A stretch of DNA of 64,000 bases from Rhizoctonia solani. Lineage: Eukaryota > Basidiomycota > Agaricomycetes > Cantharellales > Ceratobasidiaceae. Below, in pieces: positions 40,866-53,642 of the stretch (positions are counted from its first letter, which is position 1; each line of letters opens with the position of its first letter). Location of the stretch: the NCBI RefSeq assembly GCF_016906535.1, contig NC_057385.1:3224001-3288000 (forward strand). The letters run 5' to 3'. The position numbers and the translations under genes are program-made. The notes below the pieces were generated by a model. The model searched no databases. It saw only the letters and a program-made list of their open reading frames with translations, and was not told the DNA's origin.

Positions 40866-43709
40866 ATGCAATTGGTATTGATTACAATTACAATTAGCGC
40901 TGTTTTGGCGTTGGCCAAGGGCAGTGTGGCTATAGTTGATCCTTCAGGATCAGCCCTCTCGCAAACAACCTCAGCAACTATCCACTATCTCCCTGTTTTG
41001 CTTCTTTTTGATACGCATGGATTGTTCGTGGCCATACCTTGTGATATGGCAATGGTGGATGTCTTGTATCCAGACGATCGCCGGACTATATGTCATGGGC
41101 TGTTTCGCATCGGATATTCACAATATTCGGCGGGAGATTCAAAACTTTTCCAATGATTGGTCCATGAGTCAAAACAATATACGGCATTCGCTCATTGCCC
41201 AAGATGCAGGCTGGCTAGGTAGACGACTTTCAAGATTGGGAATTTGATGCTGATTCAATCATTATTCTGGTATGCCCACCTGAAATGGGACTCACGCATT
41301 GGCCGATATGCAACAGTGTTCTGGATTTTGATCTCACTCAACAATCTCTATGTGTAAGTGTAGATCTATGACTATACCAAACTAGGTGAGCTTCAACTGA
41401 GACACATCACCTTAGGATGATAATCGATACTAGACGAACGGATACATACTTGGGATGTGTTGCCACCCAAGTGGGGGTACACTTCTCCATTGTCATCCTA
41501 GTGATACTCCATAGCCGTGAGTCACTCGAATATACCACATGTAGCAGACCTCTTAATGATACCCTGTATAGTTCCTCAGGAAGCCCGGTATTCTTTTGCA
41601 GTCTTCGAAGCCACATTGGAGTATAGCTATCTTAACAAATCGAAATACTTGCTAGGAGCGTCGGTCCTGGCCGTAGGCTTCTGCTCACTTTGTTTGCTAC
41701 TCATTACCCTGTGGCCAGCAGTTGCACTCCGTCACCAGGCACCAATGAGTCGGTTATGGATAGCAAACACCAAAGATACAATGATAGGCACAGTTTCCTC
41801 AACATGGTCCCGTACTCCCAGTATATTTGGGTGTCAACGCAAGATGACTATTCGATTTCCCTTTCCTCGAGCCGTTAGAAAGTACTTGACAGCTTTATTC
41901 TTCCGTCGAATTAGGTACGTGAACCCATGTCATTACTGTGAGAATACTCAAGCAGAGGTGTAGATCGGTGGAGACCCGAACATATGCATTTGCTCGCAAC
42001 TCATTCGCCATAATCGCTATAGCCGCTCTTATATTTCGAGCAGTAACAGGGCTCCAACAAGCTCAGAATGAGATTGGAACCCGTTTGACATCAGCATCTT
42101 GTGATAGGGCTGCCGAGATACACCGGTTATCATTTTTATCGGTCTGTACATTTGACCCATTGACGTGAAGATTTTCTAACAAGGACAGTACTGAATTACT
42201 CAGGATCGTCTCATTTATCATCCGCGTTGGGATGATTCACCACGGGAAAATATCACAATCAGCATTCGCGCTGTCTTAAACAACCCTAACAATCCGTATG
42301 AGCCTTATGGTGAGTATTACACAGTAAGCGATAGCAACCCACCCCTCCCATCCCTCTTTGAAGTTATCGCCAACTGTACTATCAAAAGGTCTGAAACGTT
42401 CAACGACACCGAACGTTCGTGGAACCGAACTTTGGAACACTTCACTTGTCCAAGTTCGTTGTCCACCCCCATAAGTAACGGTGGGGCTAGCGAATCCCTG
42501 TCGCTATCGCCAGGGAGTTCGAGTTCGAGCTTATTCGGGCATTGTGAGAATCATTTATATTGTACTACATTTTCGTGCCTAAATCGGATGCTTATAAAAG
42601 ATTACCGAGTCGAAGTCCAACGGGTGGGACAGGTATCTGGTGGCGTTATATACGAAAACCAAATGCCTCGCATTTGGCTTATGAATCAGGAAGAAGTTCC
42701 ATCTGCGGGTGACTCTAGTTGGCAGGATATAGCCAAAGTACGGGAGTATGTGCTTCCTATGAAACTTCTTGCTAGGTCCCATGTTACCGCAGAGACAACC
42801 CTGGTCACTCGTCGGTTCATTACGTCCCCGTTTATGACGGACACTATTCTTAAATTCAAGCCTGTGAGTGATTACATAGCATATAAATCGATTGATATTG
42901 ATTTCAATACTTGTCTCCAGGTGTACAAGGGCTTGTCTCTATATCCTATAGGTTCAAGGCTTCTACTAACGTACTATAATCCAATCTGACAAAACTCTTA
43001 CAGTCCAATCGTCCGTAAATACGCTAAATAGCTCTGATCAGAGTATTGCTATAGCGACTATTCGCCCCACGTTGAACCCTAGGTTCATATACCATCGACA
43101 ACAAACAAATGTGCAAGACCTCAGAATATCCCCAAGTGACGAAGCCTGTGATTATATCGAAGAGTACAGGTCGGGTTCGTACTCGATGTCCTGGGCTCTG
43201 TCGGTGGTTTGTTCGCACTACTCCAGGCTGCCCATCTGTTCTTGTTTGGGAGACCATTACTCTGGGGCCTAATTGGTGAGTGCCTCGGTTATCTATTAGA
43301 TTCATATCTCTGGTTTATTAAACATGGTGTTTAGGTGCAATGTCTATCACTCCATTTGGTCTATTGGGGCAATGTAGCTCTCGAGACTTCAAGCGTCGTC
43401 TGCGAAATGAGTACCATACCCAATCCGACAAAGATGGAACAAAGACAATTCAGATAGTAAAATTCCTGAGAGATTTTGTAATGGACTTTGGACCGGCCGA
43501 TCTTGACTCGGAGCCTCGTTCTCCAAACCCACAAATGAAATCATTGTCCGCAATAGAGGCTCAGGAGGAAGAGCCAAACGAATCGCGCATGTGAGTACCT
43601 TTATTTGGCTACGTGAAATGAGACTCAGTGGATCACATCAAATAGCCCATTGATCGATATAGAATCGGAAGGCCGCCAGTGCGAGAAGGGAGAGTGTGAA
43701 GCTACATAA
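40866..43709 (+). CDS. Unrecognised multi-pass membrane protein
   Basis: No named domain recognised. A signal-like start (MQLVLITITISAVLALAKGS) may be the N-terminus, but the start is uncertain. Hydrophobic segments then occur in order: around LMLIQSLFWYAHL and ATVFWILISLNNLY (~41250-41355), VGVHFSIVILVILHS (~41470), LLGASVLAVGFCSLCLLLITLW (~41650-41715), and FAIIAIAALIFRAVTGL (~42005-42055). A large Cys-containing and N-glycosylation-rich segment follows (42200-42860; for example NCTIKRSETFNDTERSWNRT). Near the C-terminus VGGLFALLQAAHLFLFGRPL (~43205-43265) is followed by a polar tail with QIVKFLRDFVMDFG. Many short introns; the last (from 43589) joins SRI to PLIDIESEG and ends at TAA 43707. 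I have the impression that this layout recurs as a hypothetical family in Agaricomycetes, but I cannot name a function. Confidence 0.5.
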
Positions 43710-44731
43710 ACTAAATCACTCTGGGAACGATCGGAATTGTAGTATCCCTTATTAAAACAATTGTTGAACTGTCGTGTATCTGCCACTTATCCTGTATATC
43801 TTGCGCAAGACATATCTCAAAGGATTCTCTTACACGTATACTTGAAATTTTCACCTAAGTCCCGGTCCGGTTACTTTATAACCTGAATCGTCGTACTTGG
43901 TCATGGAGTAATAGTAGTATAACAACATTCTTAAGGAACGCCAGATCTCCTGGGAATCCTCCCTGTTGGAATACCACACCTCGAACTCACTAGTGCGATT
44001 TAAAGCTTGAATTTAGGTGCATAAGCCATTCTTATCTCTCCTCACCAAAATCGCCGGATCTCGCGAGCACTCGGGAGTATTAGACAGAATCGAAATCGAC
44101 TGTGGAGAGTCTGACAAGTGAGTGTCGGCTTTGCTCCTTGACCGGGCTGGAGATGACAGTAGACACAAGTCCAACCTGAGGGAGTGAGCAACGCAAAGGA
44201 GAACTCTCGCAAAAACAGAGTTTCTTGGATTCATTGGTCCCTAGCACGTCGCATAGATATACAGACCATTTATCTCAGTGTATGCACCCGACTTCACGTG
44301 ACAATGGTATGTCATTCACCAAATATTCAGTTTCAGTGTTTGAATGCCTGGTAAATCCTCAACTTTTAGCTATAATTCAGTGCATTATGTCTGAGATCGT
44401 CTGCTAGAATCCTTGGAAATGGACTTAATGTGAGACCTGGAGACCAATCTATCGACCAATCCCTATTAGTCAACAAGATCCGCTTTTACTCCCTAATTCT
44501 GTAGATTGATAGGTTAGCGAGACCCAACTCCGGAGCGCTCTGTAGAATCTTGGACAGATTTTTCTACACATTATGGTAACTAATAAACGCATATTTTTAA
44601 TTAATAAAATGCGACCCGCTTTTGTGGCACTGGATAAGCGCCGGCTGGGGCGTCTTGACGTGACCAACCCACGTGCCAAATTAAGCACATTCAGACTATT
44701 GAAGCTCTCTCACAACCAACGACGACTCTCA
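43710..44731. promoter_or_regulatory. Intergenic region; CACGTG box before ATG15
   Basis: No gene found between 43710 and 44570. CCCACGTGCC lies at about 44669-44677, ~57 bp before the ATG15 start codon. Short open frames here have no protein-like content. Confidence 0.35.
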
Positions 44732-46518
44732 ATGCACTCACGACTCTGCCTGACATTCTTATCCACAGTCTTTTCTTACACCACCGCAGCATCTATACCT
44801 AATCACCTCTCGTTCACTCCAGCCGGCAGTTCCTCCGACACCCAAACCGTCTTTTCCAAGCCACATGTTCTTCGTACTCGGACCCAAACAGTATACCAAC
44901 CTCGGTCGATAGACGATATCTACCGCGCTCGGGATAGGTCTCTTAGGCTCCAAGAATCGGAGCCGATCGAATGGGTAACGAAAAAGGTGCTTGCGCCGGA
45001 CGTGACGGATCGAGAAACGCTGCGGGAGTTGGCAAAGATGACTGCTAATGCGTATGCCAAGCGGGGAAAGCCAAATTGGTGGGAAATGAACGAGAGGTGG
45101 AATACTGTGAGTTTGATTAAAATGGATGGATTGGTATGATGGACGTTGATTGGGTAGAGCTTCCCGTTTGGCTGGGAAGCAGATGAAGATGGGTTCCGAG
45201 GCCAGGTTTTTGTGTCTGATGACGAGAATGTAGTGGTTATGGTGGGTCCCTTTATCTTCTCGGCGTGTGGTGTGGTTGGTTAAATCCAGATCAGTCTATT
45301 AAAGGCACCAGGTTTGTCATATTCCAGTCGACTCGTATCCTCGCTCACGGGATTTCAGTCTTTGGACGCCGGTCGGGGATAAGACATCAAAGAAAGTATG
45401 TTATTATATTCCCCCTGCGCGCCCTATTTAACCAATTAGCCCAGGACAAACTAAACGACAATCTCGTAAGTATGGTATCCAAGTTCAATTCAGCCTTGGC
45501 CTAAATGGAATTACAGTTATTTTCCTGCTGCGCCCGAGTTGATTGGACATGGCAGTGGCAAACCGTATGCGATTGCTACAGCGGGCATAACAGGTGCGAC
45601 CAGACTTGCTTGAGCGCTTCGTTGGTTCTGGATAGCTTGTTTTATAATGTCGGCCTGGTGAGTTGGTCCCCATTTTATTCGGTTCCGGTCTATTCGGTCT
45701 TTTAACGCTGTTTGGTTGGTTGTACCTTGTCCGGTTGTAATTCGGCGTTCATGGCTCGTTTCCTGTCCATTTGGCTTGCTCTCCATGTGGTTCTTACCTG
45801 GGCGTTTAATTTGGATATAGGGACTGTACGCAAACCTGACGGCAATGTACCCAGGAGCCAACATATGGCTCACAGGGCACAGTCTGGGAGGTTCTTTGGC
45901 TGCGTTGCTGGGCGCCACGTTCGGCGTCCCGACTGTGACTTTTGAGAGGTAGGCCCCCACACACCTGAGTCTCATTTCCTTTCCCGGATTAACCTCGTTC
46001 AACAGCCCCGGAGAGCGTCTGGCATCGACCCGGCTTCACATTCCCTCTCCGCCTGGGATGCCGTCCTCGGACCATCCGATCACTCATGTGTGGCACACTG
46101 GCGACCCGATTCCTGACGGGCGATGCGTCGGTCCAACGAGTTTATGTGCCAAGGCGGGGTACGCGCTCGAGACTCGGTGCAGGAACGGTAAACATGTGAG
46201 TACCCATATATACGCTTATTACAGTTACCCAACCCGGGAATCAGATTGTCTACGACACGGTTACACGCAAGAAATGGGCGCCCTCGATCGCCAAACATCG
46301 AATCGGGATTATCATCAACGACGTGCTCGGTGAGGACTGGGAAGAAGACCGGGCTGTGCCTGAGGCTGTTCCGTACGATGATTGCGAGGTAAGCCTGCGT
46401 CTTGACAAGTGTCCTGGGACTTTATTTTAATGTGGGAATCGGCCGGGGAATACAGGAATGCGGCAAGTGGGAGTTTGGGGATTATCTGAGTCCTGATGCG
46501 TACCGGGCCGTGCCGTAG
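44732..46518 (+). CDS. ATG15: Autophagy-related vacuolar lipase Atg15
   Basis: Phospholipase that dissolves autophagic bodies inside the vacuole. The start at 44732 gives a hydrophobic signal-anchor ([21 protein letters not shown]), the expected membrane anchor through which Atg15 enters the multivesicular-body pathway. The family-specific Cys-rich block [18 protein letters not shown] then CDQTCL is present (45530-45610). The alpha/beta-hydrolase core has the lipase box [13 protein letters not shown] (nucleophile Ser) after an intron (~45865-45905). [16 protein letters not shown] contains an Asp suitable for the triad, and [14 protein letters not shown] lies near the end, followed by [13 protein letters not shown]. 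Stop at 46516-46518. Seven or so introns; the 45.2-45.5 kb part is hard to splice by eye. Confidence 0.88.
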
Positions 46519-46735
46519 GATAACTCAATGTTGCATTAAATGCCTCATTGATCGCTATGTGTTTCCCTCCCAACGAGCGGGTATACCCGTAGTACTATAC
46601 CATCTGATGCTGGTGTAGCGTTTGCTTTGCTATAGAAATAAGATGACCCTCTCATCGAGGGTGTAATCACGTGACTTGGACGCGTCGACGAAACGGGAGG
46701 AAACGCGTCGCAACCCGCCACCTTGCGGCTGAGTA
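46519..46735. promoter_or_regulatory. Short intergenic region with CACGTG box
   Basis: AATCACGTGACTT at 46665-46677 (CACGTG at 46668-46673) followed by ACGCGTCGACGAAACG-type sequence, whose ACGCGT is an MluI-box-like hexamer (46680-46685). It precedes the unrecognised gene at 46.7-48.1 kb. Confidence 0.3.
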
Positions 46736-48053
46736 TGGAGCTGGAATCTGCGGGGGGAGATGCCCTTTTGGGGCGGACCAGGAACTAGCTCTGCGGGTGT
46801 CGGTTGTAGTTGTACGGCGCTGGGTGTCATGTGTATGAGAAGGGCTGAACCTAGATGGAAGGGGCTGGCGATGGCCGGGCAGGATTCGCGAAATCGAAGT
46901 CTTCGAGTCTTCGATGGTGCGCAAGGTTATTGTCATTCATGCGCGAGCTGTGTGTGTATTGCGAGAAACAATGGGGGTCGGTGTGGAGTTGTCCGAAGTA
47001 GGCAGTGCCCCGGAGATCAGTAGGCCGATGGTCCAGTCGCGCATGGACCGAAAGTATATCACGTTGGCAAATTCTCCTTTCTCTATGCCTGCGATCCCTG
47101 TCTGGAATTTAGTGCACCCCTTGGGGGCACTTGTCGGGTGGCAAAAGCGTCATAACAACGGGGCGATATACTTTGGCCCAGGTAGAGTTCGGGAAGATGA
47201 CAGCGCTAGAGCAGGGTCAAACAAGGTGGAACAAGCTCCAGGTAGGAGTTATATGCAAAAGAGCCATTTTCTGACAGAGGACAAATATCCCGATGATGGA
47301 GAGCAGTAGTGATGCACACAAATGAGAGAACTGTGCCGAAATTGCAACCGGATCCACGGTTGTGGGCTTGGACCGGAATAAAGATCGCCTTGCGCCATTG
47401 TGGGATTTACGGCGACTTGGAATTCTCTGACCCCGACCGAGTTATCATGCCGCCTGCACGCACGTCGCCTACTCCTAAAGACTCGCGTGCGGCGAGGGCT
47501 GCTAGGCGGGATCGAGTCGTCTTGGCCGAGATTGAGCTATGGAGGTGAGCTTGTTACTTTTGTGTGTGTGGACTGCGGGGCTGAGTTCCGCTAGGTCCGT
47601 TGCTGGACAGATGGCTACGCCTTCACGACGGAGTAGCGGCGGGAGCACAACCGAGGGGTCTGTGGTAGACGAGAACGGGAGTGTGGCGGGCACAGAGGAA
47701 GATGCAGAGGATGAGACGGTGCGTCAATGACTATGGGTTAAATTTCCGTCATGCTCATTGGACCACCTTTTTGTTGCAGCGTTCCGTGGCATCTGCGAGC
47801 ACCAATCCTCGTTCGGCGTCCTCCCCTGCGCCCTAGACAGCAGACGATGGGTCTAGTGCGAAGAGAGGGATTGCGTCCGTTGCCGAGTCGTACTCTGTCC
47901 TTTGGGGCTTTGATCTCTCGTCTCCCAGCACTGTCACACCCGAGATACAAAGTCTCGAGTTGCAAGTCAACCATATGGCACTTGTCGAGTCTCCCACTCC
48001 CAATCCCCAGCCACCTTCAACTCCCCGTCGACGCAGCCGCCTCCGACTATAAC
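46736..48053 (+). CDS. Unrecognised protein, disordered C-terminal half
   Basis: Coding character is suggested by long compatible frames: MVRKVIVIHARAVCVLRETM (46914 on), a segment with IPVWNLVHPLGALVGWQKRH, then DPRLWAWTGIKIALRHCGIYGDL (47351-47425), AARAARRDRVVLAEIELWR, and a Ser/Thr/Gly-rich tail (SRRSSGGSTTEGSVVDENGS). The most plausible end is PPSTPRRRSRLRL at a TAA about 48051-48053, in a frame that also reads IASVAESYSVLWGFDLSS. At least three introns are needed. The start and the region 46.73-46.92 kb are uncertain. I do not recognise the family, and the gene could be shorter than given. Confidence 0.4.
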
Positions 48054-49967
48054 AATACAAAAAAAAATACAGCTCATCTATCCTTTGATTCTTGTTCATG
48101 CCCACCTTTGGTCTATGCCTCCATTCGCCCGTTGCTATTCGCCCTCCCTTTTTTTTTTCTCTCTTTTCTTTTCATCCCATGATCCTTATGCTTAACGACT
48201 ACTCCCACTATCCTGTTTTTCTATATATATCGTCCCCCCCCTCGTTTCCCTCTTGCCTACCTTGATTGTAACCCTCGTTCCCCTTGGCACCTTGCCGAAT
48301 ACCTTACTTGACATCCTGTAACCTTAGCTTGCAGTCAATATGCCTTGGCGTCCAATCCAACACCATAGCTACACTAGACTCAGATTAATTTTTTATCCAT
48401 TCTAGTCTACGATCTCCAGCAACCGGAGCAGGCCCCGTCAAAGAAGCTTAAACCGTAGTGATGTCCCACCAAACGCGGGGGATCATCCCGAACCCCAGAA
48501 CGCGTGTTGGAGGGGTGTCATGAAACGAAGATGTTCCTCGAACACGTTGTTTTCTGACGACGCGGGTTGACAAATAAACATCCGGGATGTGTTTGGGCGC
48601 ATCAAAACACGAGGCACGTACAAATATGGAAAGAAGGGCGGGCTGAATTTAATTCGATGGGACGGTTGGGATTCTAATTCATTTCTCCTCAGCTGTTGTT
48701 CTTGTTTGGATACGGAACTGGGTTTTGTATTGCTTGTGAGGTTCGGACCTTGTCCTGCGCGCACGGTGTTTCGGTCGTGTGGGGGATGGGGTCTCGAATT
48801 TGATGAGGGGAAACTAACTTCGGTTGGAGTGTCTCTCTTCAGTCTGAGCACGGTTTCAATAGTCGATTTGAGTTCTAAGAAGGCTAGTATAGAATATCGG
48901 AAGGAGCTGCACCAATTGAATCATGTAATCCATGCATATGCGCTCTGATTCCTTCATTCGTGCAGGTCGTGGTCTATCCGTGAGATAATAGTCCACAGCA
49001 ATCTCCTTCTGTTTCAACTGTTCACACTCCCTGGCCAAGGTCCTATATCGTTTCATTTGTACTCGATAGAGGTGTCGGCGCTTTGATTCAAGTATAGCAA
49101 TGTCACTGTGGTGTGATAAGATCCTGAAAATCAGTACATCAGTAAAAGATTCCTTTTTTCAGTAGGATATGGCCTAAAATTACAATGTTAGTATGCCTCC
49201 CTCAGCATGAATCAGACTATGGAAGAATTGATACTTAAAATCAGTATGTATTGATCTTGATTTCAGCTCAATTCTCACTTAAATACACGCACTGATTTTC
49301 AGTATTATAACCTTGTACAGTGTGTGTTGTGTATATTCTTCATTCAAGAAGCTGGTGGAAGTACTATAAATTAATATATACAAATTCACAGGAGTTATTA
49401 GAACCGATAGTCTTGCATGCACGTTGGACATTGCCTAGTTGAGTTACAGAGGGTTTCCACTGAAAGCGTTCACGTCCAACCTTTGGGATGAGGGAGCTGG
49501 TCCGATGTCGTGAAAGCATAGAGGCGGAGCACGGCGCAATACACATACCCTTTCCGCGTCCAATATACGGGATTTATTGAGGCTCCCAGTAAAGCCGGAT
49601 AGCAAAGAACAACAGACTCGGAATCCCGTTACGGTACTGTACGGTAATGCCGAGATGACCATATAGGCGCTCGGGTACAAATGGCATGTTGTGACCAATT
49701 ACAGAAGCCCCTGACATGATTCTCTGAACCTGTTGCTCCACGCGATCATCGCATTGCGCAGTTCCTTTCACCGCAACTGACTACGCCTTGCTCTACTATA
49801 ATACGATTGAGACGACCAAAAACATTTACTCTCTGCTACCACGGTACTTTAAGCCTTTGCAGTCGAAAAGTAGTTTTTTGGCTGTCTGCGACGGTGACGA
49901 ATTTACTCGACTCTCAACGAACAACTAGTTCTCTGTTCGGTCTCTCGCTCTTTACGAACAATTCACG
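48054..49967. other. Intergenic, pyrimidine-rich then AT-rich
   Basis: 48060-48330 is C/T-rich with T runs, like a 3' UTR and downstream region. Frames at 48589-48948 (plus) and 48856-49056 (minus) have no recognisable domain. 49130-49310 repeats the words ATCAGTA and GATTTTCAGTA in both orientations (about 49127, 49233, 49290), possibly a decayed small element. The last ~100 bp before 49968 is the pyrimidine-rich leader of the next gene. Confidence 0.4.
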
Positions 49968-52021
49968 ATGACGAGTCAACCTCAGCCTTGGTCTCATCAC
50001 CCTCCGGCGCACTACCAGCAACCGAGCACCGATCCGCGAGGAGTAGAGAATTATCTTGCGTCCCAACAACAACAACAAGCGGCGTACTCCCAACCCCAAC
50101 AATCTACATATCCAAACCAACAACCAATGTATTCGAACCAACAACCAGGATACGCCCAACAACCGGTTTCGACTTACACTCCTCCCGCTCAAGCCTACGC
50201 CCAGAGCCAACCGCAAGTATACACACCAAACTCGGCGTACCCACAACACGCTCCATCTCTACCGCCTCCCCCACCTCACGGCGCCAATCGACAAATGTCT
50301 CTTCCTCTGAACGTTTCTCAGGGACCTAGTGCATTTGTCCACCCGCCTTCTGGACACGCTCAACAACCAACTGATACGTCTGTAGAAGCACTCGATTTGG
50401 CAGAGTATTCTGCGAGATTGAACGCTCACCCATCAATGCCCAAACTCAGTCCGGGTATGGGTCTCCGGTCCCAAATGGTAGTTCGTATGTTCAGCCTCCC
50501 TCGAATCCTCAATCCGCGCACTCTCCATCTGCGTATGGCGCGCATCCTCCATCGGGGTACGGGACACCTCCCAATGGATATGCGTATGGTTCACAGGCCC
50601 AGAATCAGCCGAACTCGGGGTATCCATCTCAACCTCCTGCCAACTACCCATCTCAACCGGCTCATCAGCCACAACCTGCTTCGAATTATAATCCCAAGCC
50701 ACCTGTGCGGGCGGGTACAGCCAACGTGGGAGACTTTATCGACGTCGGGCCGTTTACGTATTCTGGCATTCGAGAGATGAGTCCGCCTCCTAAAAGGCAA
50801 GAGTCGCCTCAGCGGCCTGTGAGGCAGGAATCCCCACAACGACCGCGCCATGAATCTCCGCTGAGACACGAGTCGCCGCAACGACGCAACGAGTCTCCGC
50901 AGCGACCCCAGGCCCAGTCTCCCCCTCCTACTCGGGGCCACTTGCCGTGGGCATCGGAAAACACGAATACCAACGATCAAGACCTTGGTGATCCGGACTT
51001 GGTTTACCCGCCTTCTACACCGAACCGAAACGACGCGAACAGTTTTCCGTTTAATGTCCAAGCCGCACAAGAGGCGGCCTCACAGGCCTCTCATAGTCCC
51101 GAAGAACACAACCAAAACGAGACGTCGTATTTCTCGCCCGATCCGGAAGCTCCATCCAAGCAAGAGGAGAAGAAGGATTGGGGTGTGAGAGACGGAGAGT
51201 GGGGGCAGCCGGGAGATGTGAACGAGGACGGCAAGTTGATTTCGAATGGGCCGAGGAAGCGGATGGCTGTCAGGGCGTTGGAGGTGTTGTCTGCGATCGG
51301 AGCGGTGATTGCGTGCATTTATGCGTTTGCTGTGAGTGGGCATTTCGTGTTCATTTGGGATGCCATCCCAGGTGTATGACGTCATTTGAAACTCACTCGA
51401 TTTGTGCGCACAGGTTCCCAAACCGAATCCGGCTGCGCCGCCTGCATCTAAACCCGCCGTATACGTGATTGTGGTTCTCGGGTTTGGAACATATTTGTGT
51501 TTGCATATATCTACATTATCCGAGGACTCTTTGGAGTAGGGGTGAACAAGGACGACCCATATGCACATGCGATGGTGCTCCCTATCTCCCGACACCGTCC
51601 TGGCCAGTCCAAAAAACACAAGAACCAGAGCAGCGTTCAAGTAAACCTGATCGTTCCCTCTGTCACTTCCCCCAACCGCGAAAGCAACCTTACACCCGGT
51701 GTTCCATGGTCCGAACAACAGGCTTCGTCAAACAACGTGTTACATCCTACGAACGCGAAAAGGCCCGTCTTTCAGCGCGTAGGGCTTTGGTGGGCACTGG
51801 GACTTGACGTCTTGGGCGCGCTCGCGTGGGGGACTGGATTTGTCCTCGCGATGGTCGGGCCGCGGTGTCCGGTCGGTGGGTACTCGGGATGGTGCGACGC
51901 GTTCAATGGGGCCGTTGCGTGCAGTTGCATTGGATGCGTGTTGTTTGTTGCGTCCGGGGTGCTCGTGGGACGGGATTTGTTCGCCAGTCGACGGTCCGAT
52001 CGGAAGCTTGGGAGATATTAG
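49968..52021 (+). CDS. Q/P-rich membrane protein with SP-repeat region (function unknown)
   Basis: The N-terminal ~330 residues are low complexity, rich in Gln, Pro, Tyr and Ser (QQQQQAAYSQPQQ, PPANYPSQPAH). Between about 50790 and 50930 a short unit reading RQESPQRP, RHESP, RRNESPQRP is repeated five to six times, giving regular SP sites. A conserved-looking block VGDFIDVGPFTYSGIREMSPP precedes it. The C-terminal third has hydrophobic spans: ALEVLSAIGAVIACIYAFA (~51270-51330), VYVIVVLGF and FVFAYIYIIRGLF (~51455-51530), LDVLGALAWGTGFVLAMV (~51805-51857) and AVACSCIGCVLFVASGVLV (~51910-51968). One intron, 51332-51413. Two runs, GGG 50453-50455 and TTT 51483-51485, each need one more base. Resembles fungal proteins with a disordered cytosolic N-terminus and a four-span membrane domain; no name assigned. 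Confidence 0.7.
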
Positions 52022-53642
52022 GCACGCGAGAGTATACTGTGCGTGTTGCATGGTTGGAAAGTTTAATTGAACTTGCTACTTGATTTGGCTTAATTTTTTA
52101 ACTTGATGCATGACTGGTGTTGTGATGATTACCCTTGATGGACTGTAGCATTTGTTCGACCGTGATAGATTGTATGAATTAGTTCGTTGGACGTTTATAT
52201 CGGATAGATATGATTATAATCGAACAGTTTCGTTATATACGCAGATGAATGTTGTTGCGGAATCTGTGTGGTCCTGATGATTCTGGTGACTAAGCTAGTG
52301 GATCTGTGATCACTGTAACCCCCCACAACCTCCATGGGTCTCGAAAAGCTCCTAAGCGCTCACCAGCCATAAATCTGGACAAGGACTTCAGAGAATGGGC
52401 ATAAAGTTCGGGAACGCTCCCGGAGTGCATGTTATGGAGTATTCGCGGAGTGCGCCGGATCTGTTGAGTCTAAAACGAGCATGTCCTCCGAAACCTGAGC
52501 ATTCCTGAGCACTCTGGGGCTTTTTGAATCCCCTTATTAGAGATGACTACGAACGCAAGAGACGCTCGCTATGACCTCTCTTTGTACTCTCACCCCCTAA
52601 ATAAACATGGGGCTTTTGTTACTCCCTACTGAAGCTATCGTGAAGATATTACAATACACCTCCGCCCGCGATGGCAGTAGCGAGTTTTCAGGGCACAAAC
52701 AGACACATGAGATTCCATCGGATAAATTTGTGGGGAAGTAGTGCGTCCTGGATACTCTATCAAGACGATAGACATAAGGTACCTGTTTGGGGACACAGGC
52801 GTGCGTGTGTCTACTTCCAGTAGATGAACACGAGAACTCGTGCTGTAAAAAATATTTCATTTTTGACCTTGACCAGCACCGGAATCGTCATGAGACCCCA
52901 GTTAAAAACAGATTACGAACAGTTCCGCCTGAGCGTCTAACTGCGCGGAGGATGGATTTTCCCATCGAACGCTTGGCCCGAGTACGTGTTATATGCGGGA
53001 GTTGATTCTCATTGATTCAGTGGATTGCCTTGTGGATTACCTACTTAAAGAGCCTAAGGATGTCCTGAAAAATTCCAAGCACGTTATGATTTATGATAAA
53101 CATAGTCGGTTGGGTTTTCTCATTTATCGATTGAGATCATTGACCCAAACATAATCTTCTAGTTGTGATTGTGATTGAAACCCCTGTTAGTGCTTACCCA
53201 ACTCGAGAGGGTCTTCTCGTATAAGCTTTATAGTACATCAACCCCGAATGAATTCGATACGCTTCTGCTATAGCTCTGCTGCTTAGAACAATGATATTAT
53301 ATGCGCATGACCGGTGGTTCGTGCGAAATCCAGGTCTTGGGAAGAGACATTAATTGGGTAAACAATCTACGAGCATTATAGTGGCCTATTCAATTCGATA
53401 CTAATATCTACGCATATAATGGGCAGATTTAAGCTCTAAATACTCACGGCTTTTCTACGGGGCACGCATGTACTCGTATTTGGGAAGTTTGTGCCCATGT
53501 GATATTGGCGCTTAATTTTTGACGATCTGGTCCCTGGATAAGAAGATCACCTATCGCCCTACGCCAACCTAAGTACAAATAAAAGGCGAAATCTTTCCTC
53601 TTACCATCACATCCCATATCTCCCACCTTTGCGCATCCACAA
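52022..53642. other. Intergenic region without recognised genes
   Basis: 1.6 kb. A minus-strand frame at 52597-52860 has no domain. 53560-53642 is the probable promoter and leader of the eEF1B gene, with a pyrimidine-rich stretch (CTTTCCTCTTACCATC). No repeat was recognised with confidence. Confidence 0.4.
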
